Assembly (NCBI RefSeq): GCF_051622035.1
Contig: NC_135358.1
Span: 18,386,501 to 18,450,500, forward strand
Origin: Arctopsyche grandis
Taxonomy: Eukaryota > Arthropoda > Insecta > Trichoptera > Hydropsychidae
Reading direction: 5' to 3'
DNA: 64,000 nucleotides
Position numbers and translations under genes: made by a program. This document shows positions 27,004 to 52,094 of the stretch, piece after piece. Under the pieces are notes generated by a model. That model was not told the origin of the DNA. It saw nothing but the letters and a program-made list of their open reading frames with translations, and made no database searches. Numbering within the stretch: the first letter of the stretch is position 1; each line of letters begins with the position of its first letter.

Positions 27004-28369
27004 TATACCTATAGAAACCTATCTACCTACCTATAGAAACCATACATATCTGTATTTTTATAATAAAGATATGTATGTCATATATATTTTTAAGATTTTT
27101 TACATTTAAAAATCAGTTAACATTTTCATAAATTGATTTATTGCCTGAAATTAAACACAATCAAAGTCGTAAAACCATAATCACCACTAAGCATCGTTAT
27201 AAAACACTATACATTCTGGGTAGAACCAGTTTCAGCAACGTTTGTACATATGTACATACATAAAATGATAAATAAATGCGGATCAAATTTTCACTATTAT
27301 AACCCATTTCACAAATGGCCCAGTTTTTGAACATTTAAATTCATCACAACTTATTGAACCAATTCAAATAAATAAAAATCGTAGGTAGGCGATCAAAATA
27401 TAGAATATCAATAATTTCAATCGTAAAATATTGATATGCAGAATGTTCGAATTTAGATTATAAAAATTATAAATATTATGCTTTTCCCATTGATTGTGAT
27501 TTTTCAATGCATTAAAATACTTATAATCTAGCAAATTTTAAAAGTCAAAAATATTTTTTTTACCCCTTTTTTCAGTTATGTGTTTATATGGATTGCTTTC
27601 CTATCTCAATATATGTTTTTTTTTTATCTAAACGTACTACATAATTCGAGTGATAAATGTAATATTTTAAATTAAAATAATATGTAATACATAAATACGA
27701 TTGTTTTCAACTCCAAATTTTATATGCCAATATTTTATAATAAATTTTTTAAACTTATAAAACATTTTTTTAAGTTATAAAACGATTATTTATACTTCGT
27801 ATATTTTCTCCTAAAATATATGGTTACCGTAACTATAATATGTATGTACATAGATCAGACAGTGAGTACAGAGAGTGTTTTTAGTCCCCACTTCCTGATT
27901 CTAAATTCGAATATTTGTACAATAAGAAATATTGACATTCTGCATATCGACATGTACACTAGGGATCCCAAATCCGAATATTCGAATACTTTTTATGCGG
28001 ACTTATTTTTTATTTTCAATCTACAGCACACTTAGTTCTATTTGATGTTACAGATATGTAACATCTTAAAAGTCACTGTAACATCTTAAAATTCTCTTAA
28101 AATTTTAATAATATCTCGAACTTCTTAAAACTACAAATAATATGTATTTAATATTCGAATATTTGGAATCCCTAATATACACACGTACCTCAGGTAATAT
28201 AATCATGAGCTCCATATTGTCATGCACCAAAAATATTATATCAAAAAGGTTTATAATCAACCCGATGATAGTGGACTTCGTGATTGTCGTTACTGCTACA
28301 GATGTACATATATTCCAAAAATATAAGAACAGTGTTTTGTGACCTATGTACATAAGTGCATGGCCGACA
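27004..28369. other. Gene-free; contains a fragment of the AT-rich repeat
   Basis: 27480-27640 matches the 3' part of the AT-rich repeat ('cccattgattgtgattttt', 'tataatctagc', 'aaaagtcaaaaatatt'). The rest is unrecognised; short open frames at 27820-28353 on both strands are not convincing. Confidence 0.5.
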
Positions 28370-28394
28370 GGAGGAGGGGAGGGGGGAGACGGGG
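28370..28394 (+). other. G-rich tract with quadruplex potential
   Basis: Reads as GG, GG, GGGG, GGGGGG, GGGG runs separated by one to three bases, unusual for this AT-rich region. Confidence 0.6.
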
Positions 28395-28436
28395 TAAAGT
28401 TTCAAAAGCCCGGACTAATCAAGGGGTTCTAGAACA

Positions 28437-29421
28437 CTTACCCCCTGGACACATACATAACCAGCAGAATAGACCAGCGGTTAGCATATAATGCTTTGAA
28501 CAGAGTGGTCACAGGTTCAAATCCCTCTGGTTTCTGCTGGCCAGACCTTGGTTTGTGACTCCAGGTCGATCGTTTCCTATCAGAGTTTGCCAATTTATCT
28601 GATTTTCATTGAAACGGTTCCAACAAATTGGCAACCTTACCCATTTTCTCGCAAAATCTGGAGTTTTCAGCAATCTCGAATTTCGCTGAATTATATAAAA
28701 TGCTGCAAATATACAAAAAAATGACCATAAAATGTGGATGTTAGTTGATGTGTTTACTGAATTTCTCTGAATTGTTTAAATTCCTGAAAATTTACAAATT
28801 TGACCATATGTAGATGCTCTGTGGATATTAATTGATATGTATTTATATACTTTGTATAATACTAATAATATTTGTATCGTATGTAAAATATGTCTGGCCA
28901 GGAAGGCGCACTGGGGTTACCTGTTAGGCCTTCCTGTTATAAAATAAAATAAAATACCCCCCGGACACAAACCCCCGGTCAAAAACCCACTGGACATTAA
29001 CCCCCCATGCAAACCCCCCCCCCCCCGTCAAGGATAAAAATATTTTATGAAAATTGACAGTATCTTTAATAAAAAGTCAGTAGCAATGCTAATTTAATTC
29101 ATAAAACGACTATACATAAGCAGGGCCACCGAGAGGAATCCCGGGCCATGGGAAAACTAATCTCTGTCAAGCTTAAAAAAATCTTTTAGTAATATTTTTA
29201 ATATGCAAAAAAATATCAAAGTATTAGAAAAATATCTATATGTTCGTTACTATTTTTTTAAATAATTGAATGAGATAGTATTATATAACAAGTACAATTT
29301 CCGATACGGGGCCCCTTGATTGGTATTCGGACATGTACCCCCCAGACACATACCCCGGCCAAAAACCCCCTGAAAATTAGCTCCCCGTGCAAACAACCCC
29401 CCCCCCCACCTTGGATAAAAA
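28437..29421 (+). repeat. C-rich 86-bp repeat, three copies
   Basis: Units at 28437-28457 (partial), 28954-29040 and 29334-29421 share 'cccggacaca', 'ccccggtcaaaaac', 'ccccgtgcaaac', a run of 11-13 C and 'ggataaaaa'. A SINE separates units 1 and 2. A 300-bp AT-rich segment starting 'cagggccaccgagagg' (29123) separates units 2 and 3 and may itself be a transposon. Confidence 0.7.
28452..28957 (+). mobile_element. tRNA-derived SINE, full-length plus-strand copy
   Basis: The head has A-box-like TAGACCAGCGGTTAGC and B-box-like AGGTTCAAATCCC, followed by the conserved core ('gatcgtttcctatcagagtt'), a long AT-rich middle, the 3' hairpin at 28898-28937 and an AAAATAAAAT tail. Confidence 0.85.
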
Positions 29422-30050
29422 AAGTAATAATTAATAATAAAGTAAAGTAATAAATAAGAATAAATTGAGTGTGGTAGAGCGTCTAATACGTTTGTATGGA
29501 CAAGGCGCTGGGGTCCAGCCCTTTTATTTTCTTTCAGCTTTTCTTTCTTTCAGCTTTTCTTTCGAGGATATAGAACATGAATAGTAAGAGGTGAAGCTGC
29601 AAACTTGCATTGTAAACCACCTATGATTGGAAAATTTGTATATAATTGTTTGGAGGAACGCATCGTCGAGTGACGTAAGACGTCGTGCAGTTGCCGATGC
29701 AGTGGCAGTGGCAACAGCGGGCAATGTAAAATTTCAGTAATGGCATAGCATGGCTTGTTATAGAAGTTGGATGTTACGCCATGGTCGGTAGGTGAAGGTC
29801 GCCTGGTGTTGGTTGATGGTCAGAGAGAGCCGCCAACTTTCATCGTGGTTGCCGTCGAGCCAGTGAGAGTGATTCGTCAGAGGCGCGCGAAAGCGGCGTC
29901 CGGGGGTATCGCCGCGGTGGGGCGGCCATCGCCATAGCGGGCGGCCAGCTCTTCAGTCGACAGACGACGGTCAATCGCATACCGATGAAAGCGAAACCAG
30001 CTGTTTAACTCCATCTGTCAGTGCAACCACCCTCTCCCACCCCCAAGGGG
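29422..30050 (+). promoter_or_regulatory. 5' flank and leader of gene B
   Basis: The last 300 bases are GC-rich and CpG-containing, unlike surrounding sequence. There is no TATA box; an initiator-like TCAGTG lies near 30018. It probably contains the promoter and 5' leader; no exact start can be fixed. Confidence 0.35.
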
Positions 30051-37201
<7,151 letters not shown>

Positions 37202-38051
37202 TGAACATTTAAATGCCGCTTTGTTTAAAAAGTGCAGTAAAAACGCGTGGTGCGTATTAAAAATTAGGTGCTATTTATTTATTATTTTATTTTCCTTAGT
37301 TATATTATATTTTAGGTCTATGAATGTACGTATAATATTTTAGATTAATTTTGTACAAATGTTTCTGAGGAGATAACTTTTTCATGTAATTGCGTCCATA
37401 ATTGATTAAAATTATATATTTATTTGAAATTATTGTGTATCTTTTGTTTCATTCCTTAAATTATACTCCAAGTAGGTACTAGCACTTATATGTAATATCG
37501 CCCATTATATTTTTTTGTGTTTGTTTTTATGATACAAGATTTTCTTTGTCTTTGTTTATAGTCAAATTTCCATATTTGTCTATTCAACCTTCTAATAACT
37601 ATAATATTAATACTCGTTTTTTTTAGAATAATTATACTTTTCAAGGACATATTTATTAATGTTTACTTATAAAAATATGTTTATTTATATTTACCAACCA
37701 AACTTTTCCATCAATACTCATTTAAGTTCACACATACATATGTACATGTATGTATGCATGTACATATGTTTATAGTTGAATAATTACAATAGGACAACTT
37801 ACGAAAAATTCATACTAATGCGTATTCTAAATAAGCGTAGTAGAAAATATACGTAGATTTAAGATTGTGAAAAGAACACTGTAGAAGAAAAACTCATCGA
37901 TACTATGGGAATTATGTGTTTCAGGACAATTTACCAATAAAATAGTACGAAAAATACCAACACACGTGCTTTACGAGTACTAGAATCTCAAATATGAATA
38001 AATTGTTTGTATATAATTGGGATAATTTAAAGTGTGTACATATGTATGTAC
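37202..38051. other. 3' flank of gene B; no gene seen
   Basis: AT-rich. The AATAAA near 37936 is remote; an ATTAAA at about 37256 could serve as a poly(A) signal. TATG/CATA repeats occur near 37735. Confidence 0.4.
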
Positions 38052-38059
38052 ATACATAT

Positions 38060-38148
38060 CGGTGGCGTGCCTTTGGAAATCTCTGTTTTTATTTTATCAC
38101 ACAGCCTTACATACTTAAAAACAGGGAAATTTCTATGGCACGCCACAG
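38060..38148. mobile_element. 89-bp hAT-type MITE
   Basis: Inverted ends of about 31 bases: CGGTGGCGTGCC... and ...GGCACGCCACAG. Flanking octamers ATACATAT (38052-38059) and GTACATAT (38149-38156) match at 7 of 8 positions, fitting an 8-bp hAT duplication. It has almost no unique interior. Confidence 0.75.
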
Positions 38149-38282
38149 GTACATATGTACATATAATTTTGCAATATTATATTACATTATATATATAATG
38201 ACGCTAATCTGTGTGTATGTGTGTGTGTGAACGCTAGCCAAACGTAATGAATGGATAAAAAGCTTAAACTTTGTATAAATTC

Positions 38283-38395
38283 ATTTCGTCGAGACTTGCC
38301 CGCGGTGTCTAACCGGTGAACCCTCGAACACAAATATCCTCTTATAGGTATATCTGAATTCGGCGAGCTAACCAATTACGCCATCGTCGATATTC
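38283..38395 (-). mobile_element. Possible tRNA-derived SINE head
   Basis: The minus strand shows A-box-like TGGCGTAATTGGTTAGC and B-box-like TGTTCGAGGGTTC about 50 bases apart. Not a folding tRNA gene that I can support. Confidence 0.45.
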
Positions 38396-38399
38396 AAAT

Positions 38400-38672
38400 A
38401 GTCCTTTTTTTAAAAACATTAATGGAAATGTTTCGTTCTCGCCATATAAAAATCCGTAATTATAATAATTTTATTTATCAAGGTTTTGAACCATTTTTTT
38501 GTTTTCATATTAAGCAATTAAATATATATTTTTTATTGAAATTATTTTATATTTTAACGACATTTGAAAAATAAAATGAATTCAATATGTCTCGGACCGC
38601 GGATCGAACCTGGGCCGATCCTTCCGCTCGACTGTGCTGGAGACCAATAGACCATGACGGCTGACAAAGGAA
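38400..38672 (-). mobile_element. Second tRNA-derived SINE family, copy 1
   Basis: The minus strand reads GCCGTCATGGTCTATTGG (A-box region) and CCCAGGTTCGATCCGCGG (B box). The AT-rich body (38490-38580) is shared with 43150-43255, where the head is more decayed. Confidence 0.65.
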
Positions 38673-39394
38673 GAGTTCTAAATTTAATTTATAATAAATA
38701 TATGTAATTTATAATATTGAAGGTTGCGAGGTCAATGACCGGGGTTTGTTTATACATAATTGTGGGTATTGGGTTTTGTAAATCAAACATACATTTTTGC
38801 TTTCGTCACGCGATATAAAAATACTTACTTTTCATATTATCCGATTTCGATTTCGAATTTTATGTTGACTGTGGGTTTTATTTTTTTTTTTTTTTTTATT
38901 GCACAATTTAATTGGCATAACCAATTCCCGAATTCAGCTTAAGTTCCTATTCCGATTAATTATTAATATTCATATTTTAATTTTTTTTTAAATCATGTAT
39001 GTATTCGAAAGCACCCGTTGAAATTTAAACGGGCATAAAAATAATTTAGTATAAACATGCACATATGTTTTCGAATTGCTAGATAATCAATTGAACAATT
39101 CACATAAATATTAATAATAAATCTATTGTTTATGTTAAAATATACCTTTTACCATAATTATCACGCAGTGTAAGCAATCCTTACGAATCAATTATAATGA
39201 TTAATAATCAGTACGCACACGAGCAGTTTTACATACAATTAACCTATTGAAAAAAATTTCACTAGAAGGTTCAATGCATTATACTTTCCATAGTTGGATT
39301 TATAAATCAACAGACGAGATTAGCGAAACAATCAAAGTCAGAAAGTCGAAGACAAATTCAATTATAACGGAAAATCGCGAGTGGGTTTGACGAC
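38673..39394. other. Intergenic, with a Helitron-like hairpin at 39013-39034
   Basis: The hairpin reads CCCGTTGAAATTTAAACGGG, as in 43788-43807. No gene recognised; a poly-T run lies at 38880-38898. Confidence 0.4.
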
Positions 39395-39635
39395 TATGCG
39401 TGCGTTGAGCTTCCTCTGACTACAATTGATGGGGTCACCATAATACACACCTTTGTCAAACTCAAACGAGCCACTACAACACGCCTATGGCCGTGGCCAT
39501 GGCCATGGCAGTGGTAGCAGCAGCGGTAAGAGCAGTGGGTGGCAATGGCAGTGGCAATACCAGTGCCAGTGCCAGTGCCAGAGGACAACATTCGCGGGCG
39601 GCGGCCGCGGCGCGCGCACTCTTGCCGCCTCTACC
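39395..39635 (+). promoter_or_regulatory. 5' flank/leader of gene C with GCC/CAGT hexamer repeats
   Basis: GC-rich, with runs of GGCCAT, GGCAGT and GCCAGT-type hexamers immediately before the start codon and no TATA box. The long open frames here on both strands are products of the hexamer repeats. Confidence 0.35.
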
Positions 39636-46464
<6,829 letters not shown>

Positions 46465-47261
46465 AACAAAACGACATCTATAAAATACATAAAATACTTA
46501 TGTGAAAAATGGGCTATAATTTATTTACCCAAAATCATGACCATATATTTTATTTGACTATTCATGATAACTTTAAATCATCTAGAATTGTGCCATCAGA
46601 AATCTTTATAAACATTTATACTATTCCATATTTGAAATTGGATGATTTTGTTGATTAGTTAAATATATGTATTAAGTCTATTTTTCATGTTATAATAAAT
46701 TCGTGTGCATACATTTCCACACGAATAATACAGTGCATTTCAAACTACATCAAAAACTAATCACAAATTTGTGATAAAATATGACTAATTTAATAATATT
46801 TATTTTTATAAAAATTTTAGTCCTAAAGTAGGATAGATTGGGAGAAATTATGGAGTAAAATCTGTAAATAAATCCCGCATTCTCATATACTTTATTATTT
46901 AATAGTTTAATAAATATTTGATACCTATTTAATAATTTTATATGAAAATACACGTACATACATATTTACAAATACATTATAAAAAAGTTATTTTCTAAAT
47001 CCTTATCCTTTCCTACATCTACATATATACATATGTACTTTAAATTATATACAAATCATTTCACAATTTGTCTTTAGTTATGTATATATGTACATACATA
47101 CATACATTTGTACATATGTATTAATAATATTATTTGATCGTAGATGCTAACAGATATGTTAGCAGGGTATTTTTTTTAATATGCTTTGTTTTGTTTCCTC
47201 CATTAAAATAATATTTTAACATAATTACATTAAATTGACAAATTAAAGACAAAAACTGAAC
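46465..47261. other. 3' flank of gene C; no gene seen
   Basis: AATAAA at about 46694 is a candidate poly(A) signal. The rest is AT-rich with TATG/CATA repeats. Confidence 0.45.
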
Positions 47262-47712
47262 GAGCTAATGTCCGTTTATATTATCCAGCACTTCACGTCA
47301 ACATCTTTGTACAACACAGCACAGCACTGCACGGAAAAGAATACTTCTGTTCATTCTGTACGGCACTGCTCATTTTCGGGACGTTCATGTTTGTCTTGGC
47401 CGAGTGCAAGGCAAAATCGGATTACATATACATTACAAAGCGTAACGATACGGTACAATATTGATTGCGGTATATCGTCAAGTAAATTTTGTCACAATAT
47501 AGCGAAAAGATTCATATGCACATGGCAACACTTTCGTTAGTACGAGTGCACTCGCAACTATGACGTCACGTCATGTGTGAATGTTTCCACAATGGCCAAA
47601 GAAAACCGGTTCTGTTTGTTACCTTTCGGTGACATGTACTGTTGTATAATATAAATGGATCGTGTCGGTTGCTGCTGTTACAATACATCACATTCACATT
47701 ACGGAACATATG
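47262..47712 (+). repeat. Interspersed repeat, copy 2
   Basis: Homologous to the inverted 33087-33605 copy but lacks about 80 bases at the 3' side. The open frame at 47268-47540 is not conserved between the copies, so it is not a gene. Confidence 0.65.
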
Positions 47713-48053
47713 AATGTGTCCATATATTTATTTATTTATTTATATGTAATTTTAGCTAGTTAGCTAATTTACTATTTTACACTTACATATATTAATTACA
47801 TTACTTAATTTTGTGCTGTCCCTCACAAAGGTGTTTTCTCGCACCTCTCAAGAATGCATCCACATTCTTAGATTACCAGACGCACTCAGGGAGGGCGTTA
47901 TACATGAGAACACCCTTGTGAAAGACACCCCCAGCTGTCTTTTTTTTTTACTCTACATATATAATGTATTAAAGAATATTTTTTCTACTTTTGTTTACGT
48001 GCGGTTGCCAGCTAAATTGTGCATAAATATATATATCATCATCATCATCATCA

Positions 48054-49700
48054 TCATTTACAGCCATTCGCCATCCACTGCTGGATGAAGGCCTCTCCAA
48101 CACGCTTCCACTCGTCTCTGTTTTGCGCAACACTCATCCATCTCATTCCGCACATTTTCCTAATTTCGTTCACCCATCTTCCTTGCGGTCTTCCTTTTAC
48201 TCTTTTGCCTTCTCTCGGGTACCATTCAAGCACTTCTTTTGTCCACCTTTCGTCCATCCTCCTAGCTACGTGACCCGCCCATTGCCATTTCAATCTCTTC
48301 ACTCTATCCACTATGTCCACTACCCTTGTCATATTTCTCACCCACGTGTTCCGCTTCCTGTCTTTCCTCGTTATGCCAAGCATACAGCGTTCCATACTTC
48401 TTTGAGTGCATTGGATTTTATTTTGCATCTTGGCGTTCAGTGTCCAAGTTTCACATCCATACGTCATCACTGGCAAAACGCATTGATCAAAGATCCTTTT
48501 CTTCAGGCAGAGTGGCATTTTTGATTTAAAAACAGCATTCATCCGTCCAAATGCACTCCACCCTAATTTCATACGTCTCTTTATCTCTTCATTTTTACTA
48601 CCAGACATGTCAATTATTTGACCTAAATATAAATAATTATTTACTACTTCTACTGGTTTATCATCTAAGGGGATGCTATCAGGCATGCAATAACTATTGA
48701 ACATTAGTTTAGTCTTATCTACGTTAATTTTTAATCCTACTTTTCTACTTTCCCTGTCCAGCTGTGTTAGTCTGATAAGTAGGTCAGCTGAATCACGAGC
48801 TACTAAAACTATATCGTCTGCGAACCGAAGGTGACTCAAAAAGCGACCATTGATGTTTACTCCGGCTGTATCCCAATCCAATTTCCTGAAAACTCCCTCA
48901 AGCACCGCATTGAATAACTTGGGCGAGATTGTATCTCCTTGTCTTACTCCTTTTCCTATGCTAAATCTATCTGTACCTGAAAAAATTTTAACCGAAGCTG
49001 TGGCATTCTTATATATTGCAGCTAACAGTCCCACATAGGGTTCCGGCACTCCCTGTGTTTTTAGAGCGTTAAGTACTGCATTATGACTAACTGTATCGAA
49101 GGCTTTCTCATAATCGACGAAACCTAGGCACAATGGCCGTTGATATTCGTTGGCGCGCTCGATTAGTTCGCCAACTACTTGGAGGTGGTCCATTGTGCTG
49201 AAATTTGCCCTAAACCCTGCCTGCTCTATAGGTTGGTTCTCGTCGAGGATATTTTTCAGCCTTTCTGTAATAACCTTCGTGAAGAGCTTGTAGACCGCTG
49301 AAAGTAGACTAATGGGTCGGTAGTTCTTGATATCGCTTTTGTCGCCTTTTTTGTGTATTAAAATGATAGTTGCGTTATTCCATCCTTCTGGTATAGCTTG
49401 GTTCTGGATGCATTTGCTGAAAAGCCTAGCTAAGATATTAATTAGGGGGGGGCCGCCACATTTTAGTAAGTCAATGGGAATATTATCTTCCCCTGGGGTT
49501 TTACCGTTCTTTGCAGTTTTTAGCGCGGCCTCTACTTCGCTAGGCAATACTGCAGGAACCCTTTGGCCGTGTGTCGATTCCAGAGCGGGGAATTGGCCGT
49601 TGTCGTTCTCGTATAGTTTTGCATAGAACGTGTAAACTCTGTCTATGATTTCTTCTCTATTCCTAATTATTACTCCGCTCTCTGATCTGATTGCGATCAT
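48054..49700 (-). pseudogene. Reverse transcriptase part of the RTE-like element
   Basis: About 549 codons downstream of the internal stop, in the same frame as the endonuclease. RT landmarks in order: LIHKKGDKSDIKNYRPISLL, EQAGFR, LGFVDYEKAFDTV (first catalytic Asp), GVRQGDTISPKLF, FADDIVLVA (the catalytic Asp pair), YLGQIID. The C-terminal part has HVARRMDERW and GRPQGRW, common in insect endonuclease-reverse transcriptases. All RT motifs look intact; loss of activity comes from the upstream stop. The protein would copy its own RNA at a nicked target. Confidence 0.88.
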
Positions 49701-49814
49701 TTGGTTTTTGCCTAAGAAAAGATCCTGTTTGCACTTTTTCAGGCTACGGTTATTTTTAATGGTATTTTCTATTAGCTTGCTGTTAAAATCCCTGACATCC
49801 CTGACTATTCTCTT

Positions 49815-51011
49815 TTAAATTTCCTTATTTACTAGATTGTATTCTTGCTTATTATTATCCCTATCTAAATTCCTTTTATGCTTAATTAGGTTTTTTGTTT
49901 CCGCTGAAATTTTGCTTAATTTAATCTGTTTCCTGAATCCACCTAATTTCTTACCTGTTGAGGTTAGAACCGAACTAATTACAGTGTTCAATTCCTCGAT
50001 GTCTGCTTCTGGGTTTAATTTCCCGTATCGATTTCCAAGTTCGAGTTCGAATTCCTTTTTCCTAGACCTTAGTTGAGCGAAATCTGGAGAGTTACTGCAT
50101 CCTTTTATTAATTTCCTACGTTCGCAATTTATATTAATGGCCATCTTGGCACGGACTAATCTGTGATCGCTACCTATATCTACTTTACTTAAAACACTAA
50201 CGTCTTTAACGGAGTGCAGGGCATTTGTTAGGATGAAATCGATCTCGTTTCTGTCTCCTTTAGGACTCTCCCAAGTCCACTTATTGTTGGTGTTTTTCCT
50301 GAAAAATGAATTAGTGATAAAGAGCCTGTTGTGTTCTGCGAATTCTATGAGGCGATCGCCTCTGTCGTTTCTTTGGCCGGTACCAAAATTGCCTACTGCT
50401 CTTTCTGTATTTGCCTTTTGTCCTATTTTTGCGTTAAAGTCGCCCATGATTATTTTAAAGTGGTGACGGCTATTATCGTATGCGTCCTGTATTTTTTCGT
50501 AGAAGTCTTCTATTTCCTCGTCTGGGTGGCTAGATGTGGGGGCGTACACTTGGAAGATTTGACAAGTGTACCTGCTCGAGATTCTTAATACTATATAGCA
50601 TATACGTTCCGATATGTCACTTATTTCTATAATATTTCTTTCTATTCTCTTATTGATAAGAAACCCTACTCCTCCTATTCTACCATTTGGTAGCCCTCTC
50701 CAGTAGAGACAGTTACCACTTTTTAGGATTATTTGGTTTTGCTGTTTTCGTCTTACTTCACTAAGTCCTACTATATCCCATTTGATATTTTCTAATTCAT
50801 TCTCTAATGCAAGCACACTTCCTTCACTCGATAACGTTCTTACATTGTACGTGGCTAAATACAGGTTTCTATTAGCTAAGCTATCATCCATCGTCACTCT
50901 TACCTTGTTGGAGGTTTGGATATTATTTTTCTCGCATTTATCCAAGATGTGTTGAGAAAAAGGCGGTACTTGAGAGAGATTTCCATTCAAGGAGTGAGTT
51001 CTTACCGCCAT
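49815..51011 (-). pseudogene. Endonuclease part of the RTE-like element
   Basis: 398 codons. Exonuclease-endonuclease-phosphatase fold motifs in order: TYNVRTL, GLSEVRR, QVYAPT, IMGDFNAKIG, TWESPKGDRNEIDFIL, GSDHRLV. These include the catalytic Glu, the Asp/Asn of GDFN and the terminal SDH. The frame ends at a TAA followed by 38 in-frame sense codons leading into the RT segment, so this was one polyprotein. Confidence 0.88.
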
Positions 51012-51727
51012 AGACTCTTCTCTGTGGTCAGCTTTGACAGATAGTCATCCTAGGTATCACTTGGATCACTTATGAGTTATTACATGCCATTTAACAGGGT
51101 TACTTTGTAAGTGAAAGTAGTTAGTTATGATAATAATAGATTAGCAATTGTTATACTACTTTTTTATAGATCTTTATCGTGAGACGCCTCTTTGGAGACA
51201 ACGGATTTATATATGTGAGTGCGGTTTGCAATTTAATATTTTAATAATAACTTTAGTAAAGAATATAAAATTACACGAATTACTTTAATATAATTTAAAT
51301 ATGAAAAAGAACTGATAGACAGTTGGGAAACACCGTTTCTGTTTGCTATTATTCTATTAAGTAAAGTTCGTTAAAGATTTTTGGCTGGAAGCAATTATGT
51401 GGAAGATTTATTGCTTCTGTGGGACCGACTGAAGGACCCTTTTTTTGTATTCAGGTAAGGAGATGTATCTCGTTCGTATATTCTTTTGCTCAGATTTGAC
51501 ACAAAAATTAGCACAAAATTTTTCGAAATAACTGATATAAAACCGCTTTTTACGACCGATTTGCTGTTTATTTTTACACTTAAATTATACTAGGATGCAA
51601 TTAGTAAAATAAGTGATTAGATGGTTAAGTTTTTAGATTAAATTTCGTGCAATAGCCGGGTTTAAGCGAGTAATAGCGGGAAGAACGCAAAAGCACGTCT
51701 TCCCCGCATGACACGAAAGACCGAACT

Positions 51728-51802
<75 letters not shown>

Positions 51803-51960
51803 CGCAAGTATATACCGTTATACATACCTGTCCATACGCAGCTATTAAAATATTATATTTATCAATAACCATTATTAATAGACACTAGTCTAGCAGCTTT
51901 CGATAGATCATCTTTGGAACAGAAACTTGACATATCGGGCCGACGATCTAATTTTTAATC
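51012..51960. other. Intergenic: probable RTE 5' leader, then a TA repeat
   Basis: The bases just right of 51011 are probably the element's 5' leader, without a recognisable end. A (TA)n tract lies at 51731-51796. No gene recognised. Confidence 0.4.
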
Positions 51961-51971
51961 TATATATAAAA
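51961..51971 (+). promoter_or_regulatory. TATA box of gene D
   Basis: TATATATAAAA lies about 125 bases before the ATG; 'tagtacaactt' about 28 bases downstream could hold the initiator. Confidence 0.45.
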
Positions 51972-52094
51972 ACAAAACTAGTCTTCTAGTACAACTTTCG
52001 CACATGTTATCAATTGGATGAAAAATAATTTGGCGATCAGTTTACAATTGGACTCGGAAGACTAATCATCTCGATTTTCAACCGTTTGCAAAGT

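Larger units (their letters stand above)
48036..51011 (-). mobile_element. RTE-like non-LTR retrotransposon, nearly full coding length
   Basis: A 986-codon minus-strand frame encodes an apurinic-type endonuclease followed by reverse transcriptase, interrupted by a single TAA at 49815-49817. The 3' end is seven TGA units (48036-48056 on the plus strand as TCA); the stop codon of the frame is the first of these units, so there is no 3' untranslated region. Short simple-repeat tails and APE-RT organisation fit the RTE group. A 5' leader probably extends beyond 51011. No target duplication was identified. Confidence 0.85.

Noticed and set aside
29462-29525. tRNA-like boxes (TGGTAGAGCG and GGGGTCCAGCCC)
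   Set aside because: The cloverleaf arms do not pair and the B box deviates; not supportable as a tRNA gene or SINE.
48123-50588. Plus-strand frames across the RTE-like element
   Set aside because: They are antisense shadows of the endonuclease-RT frame.
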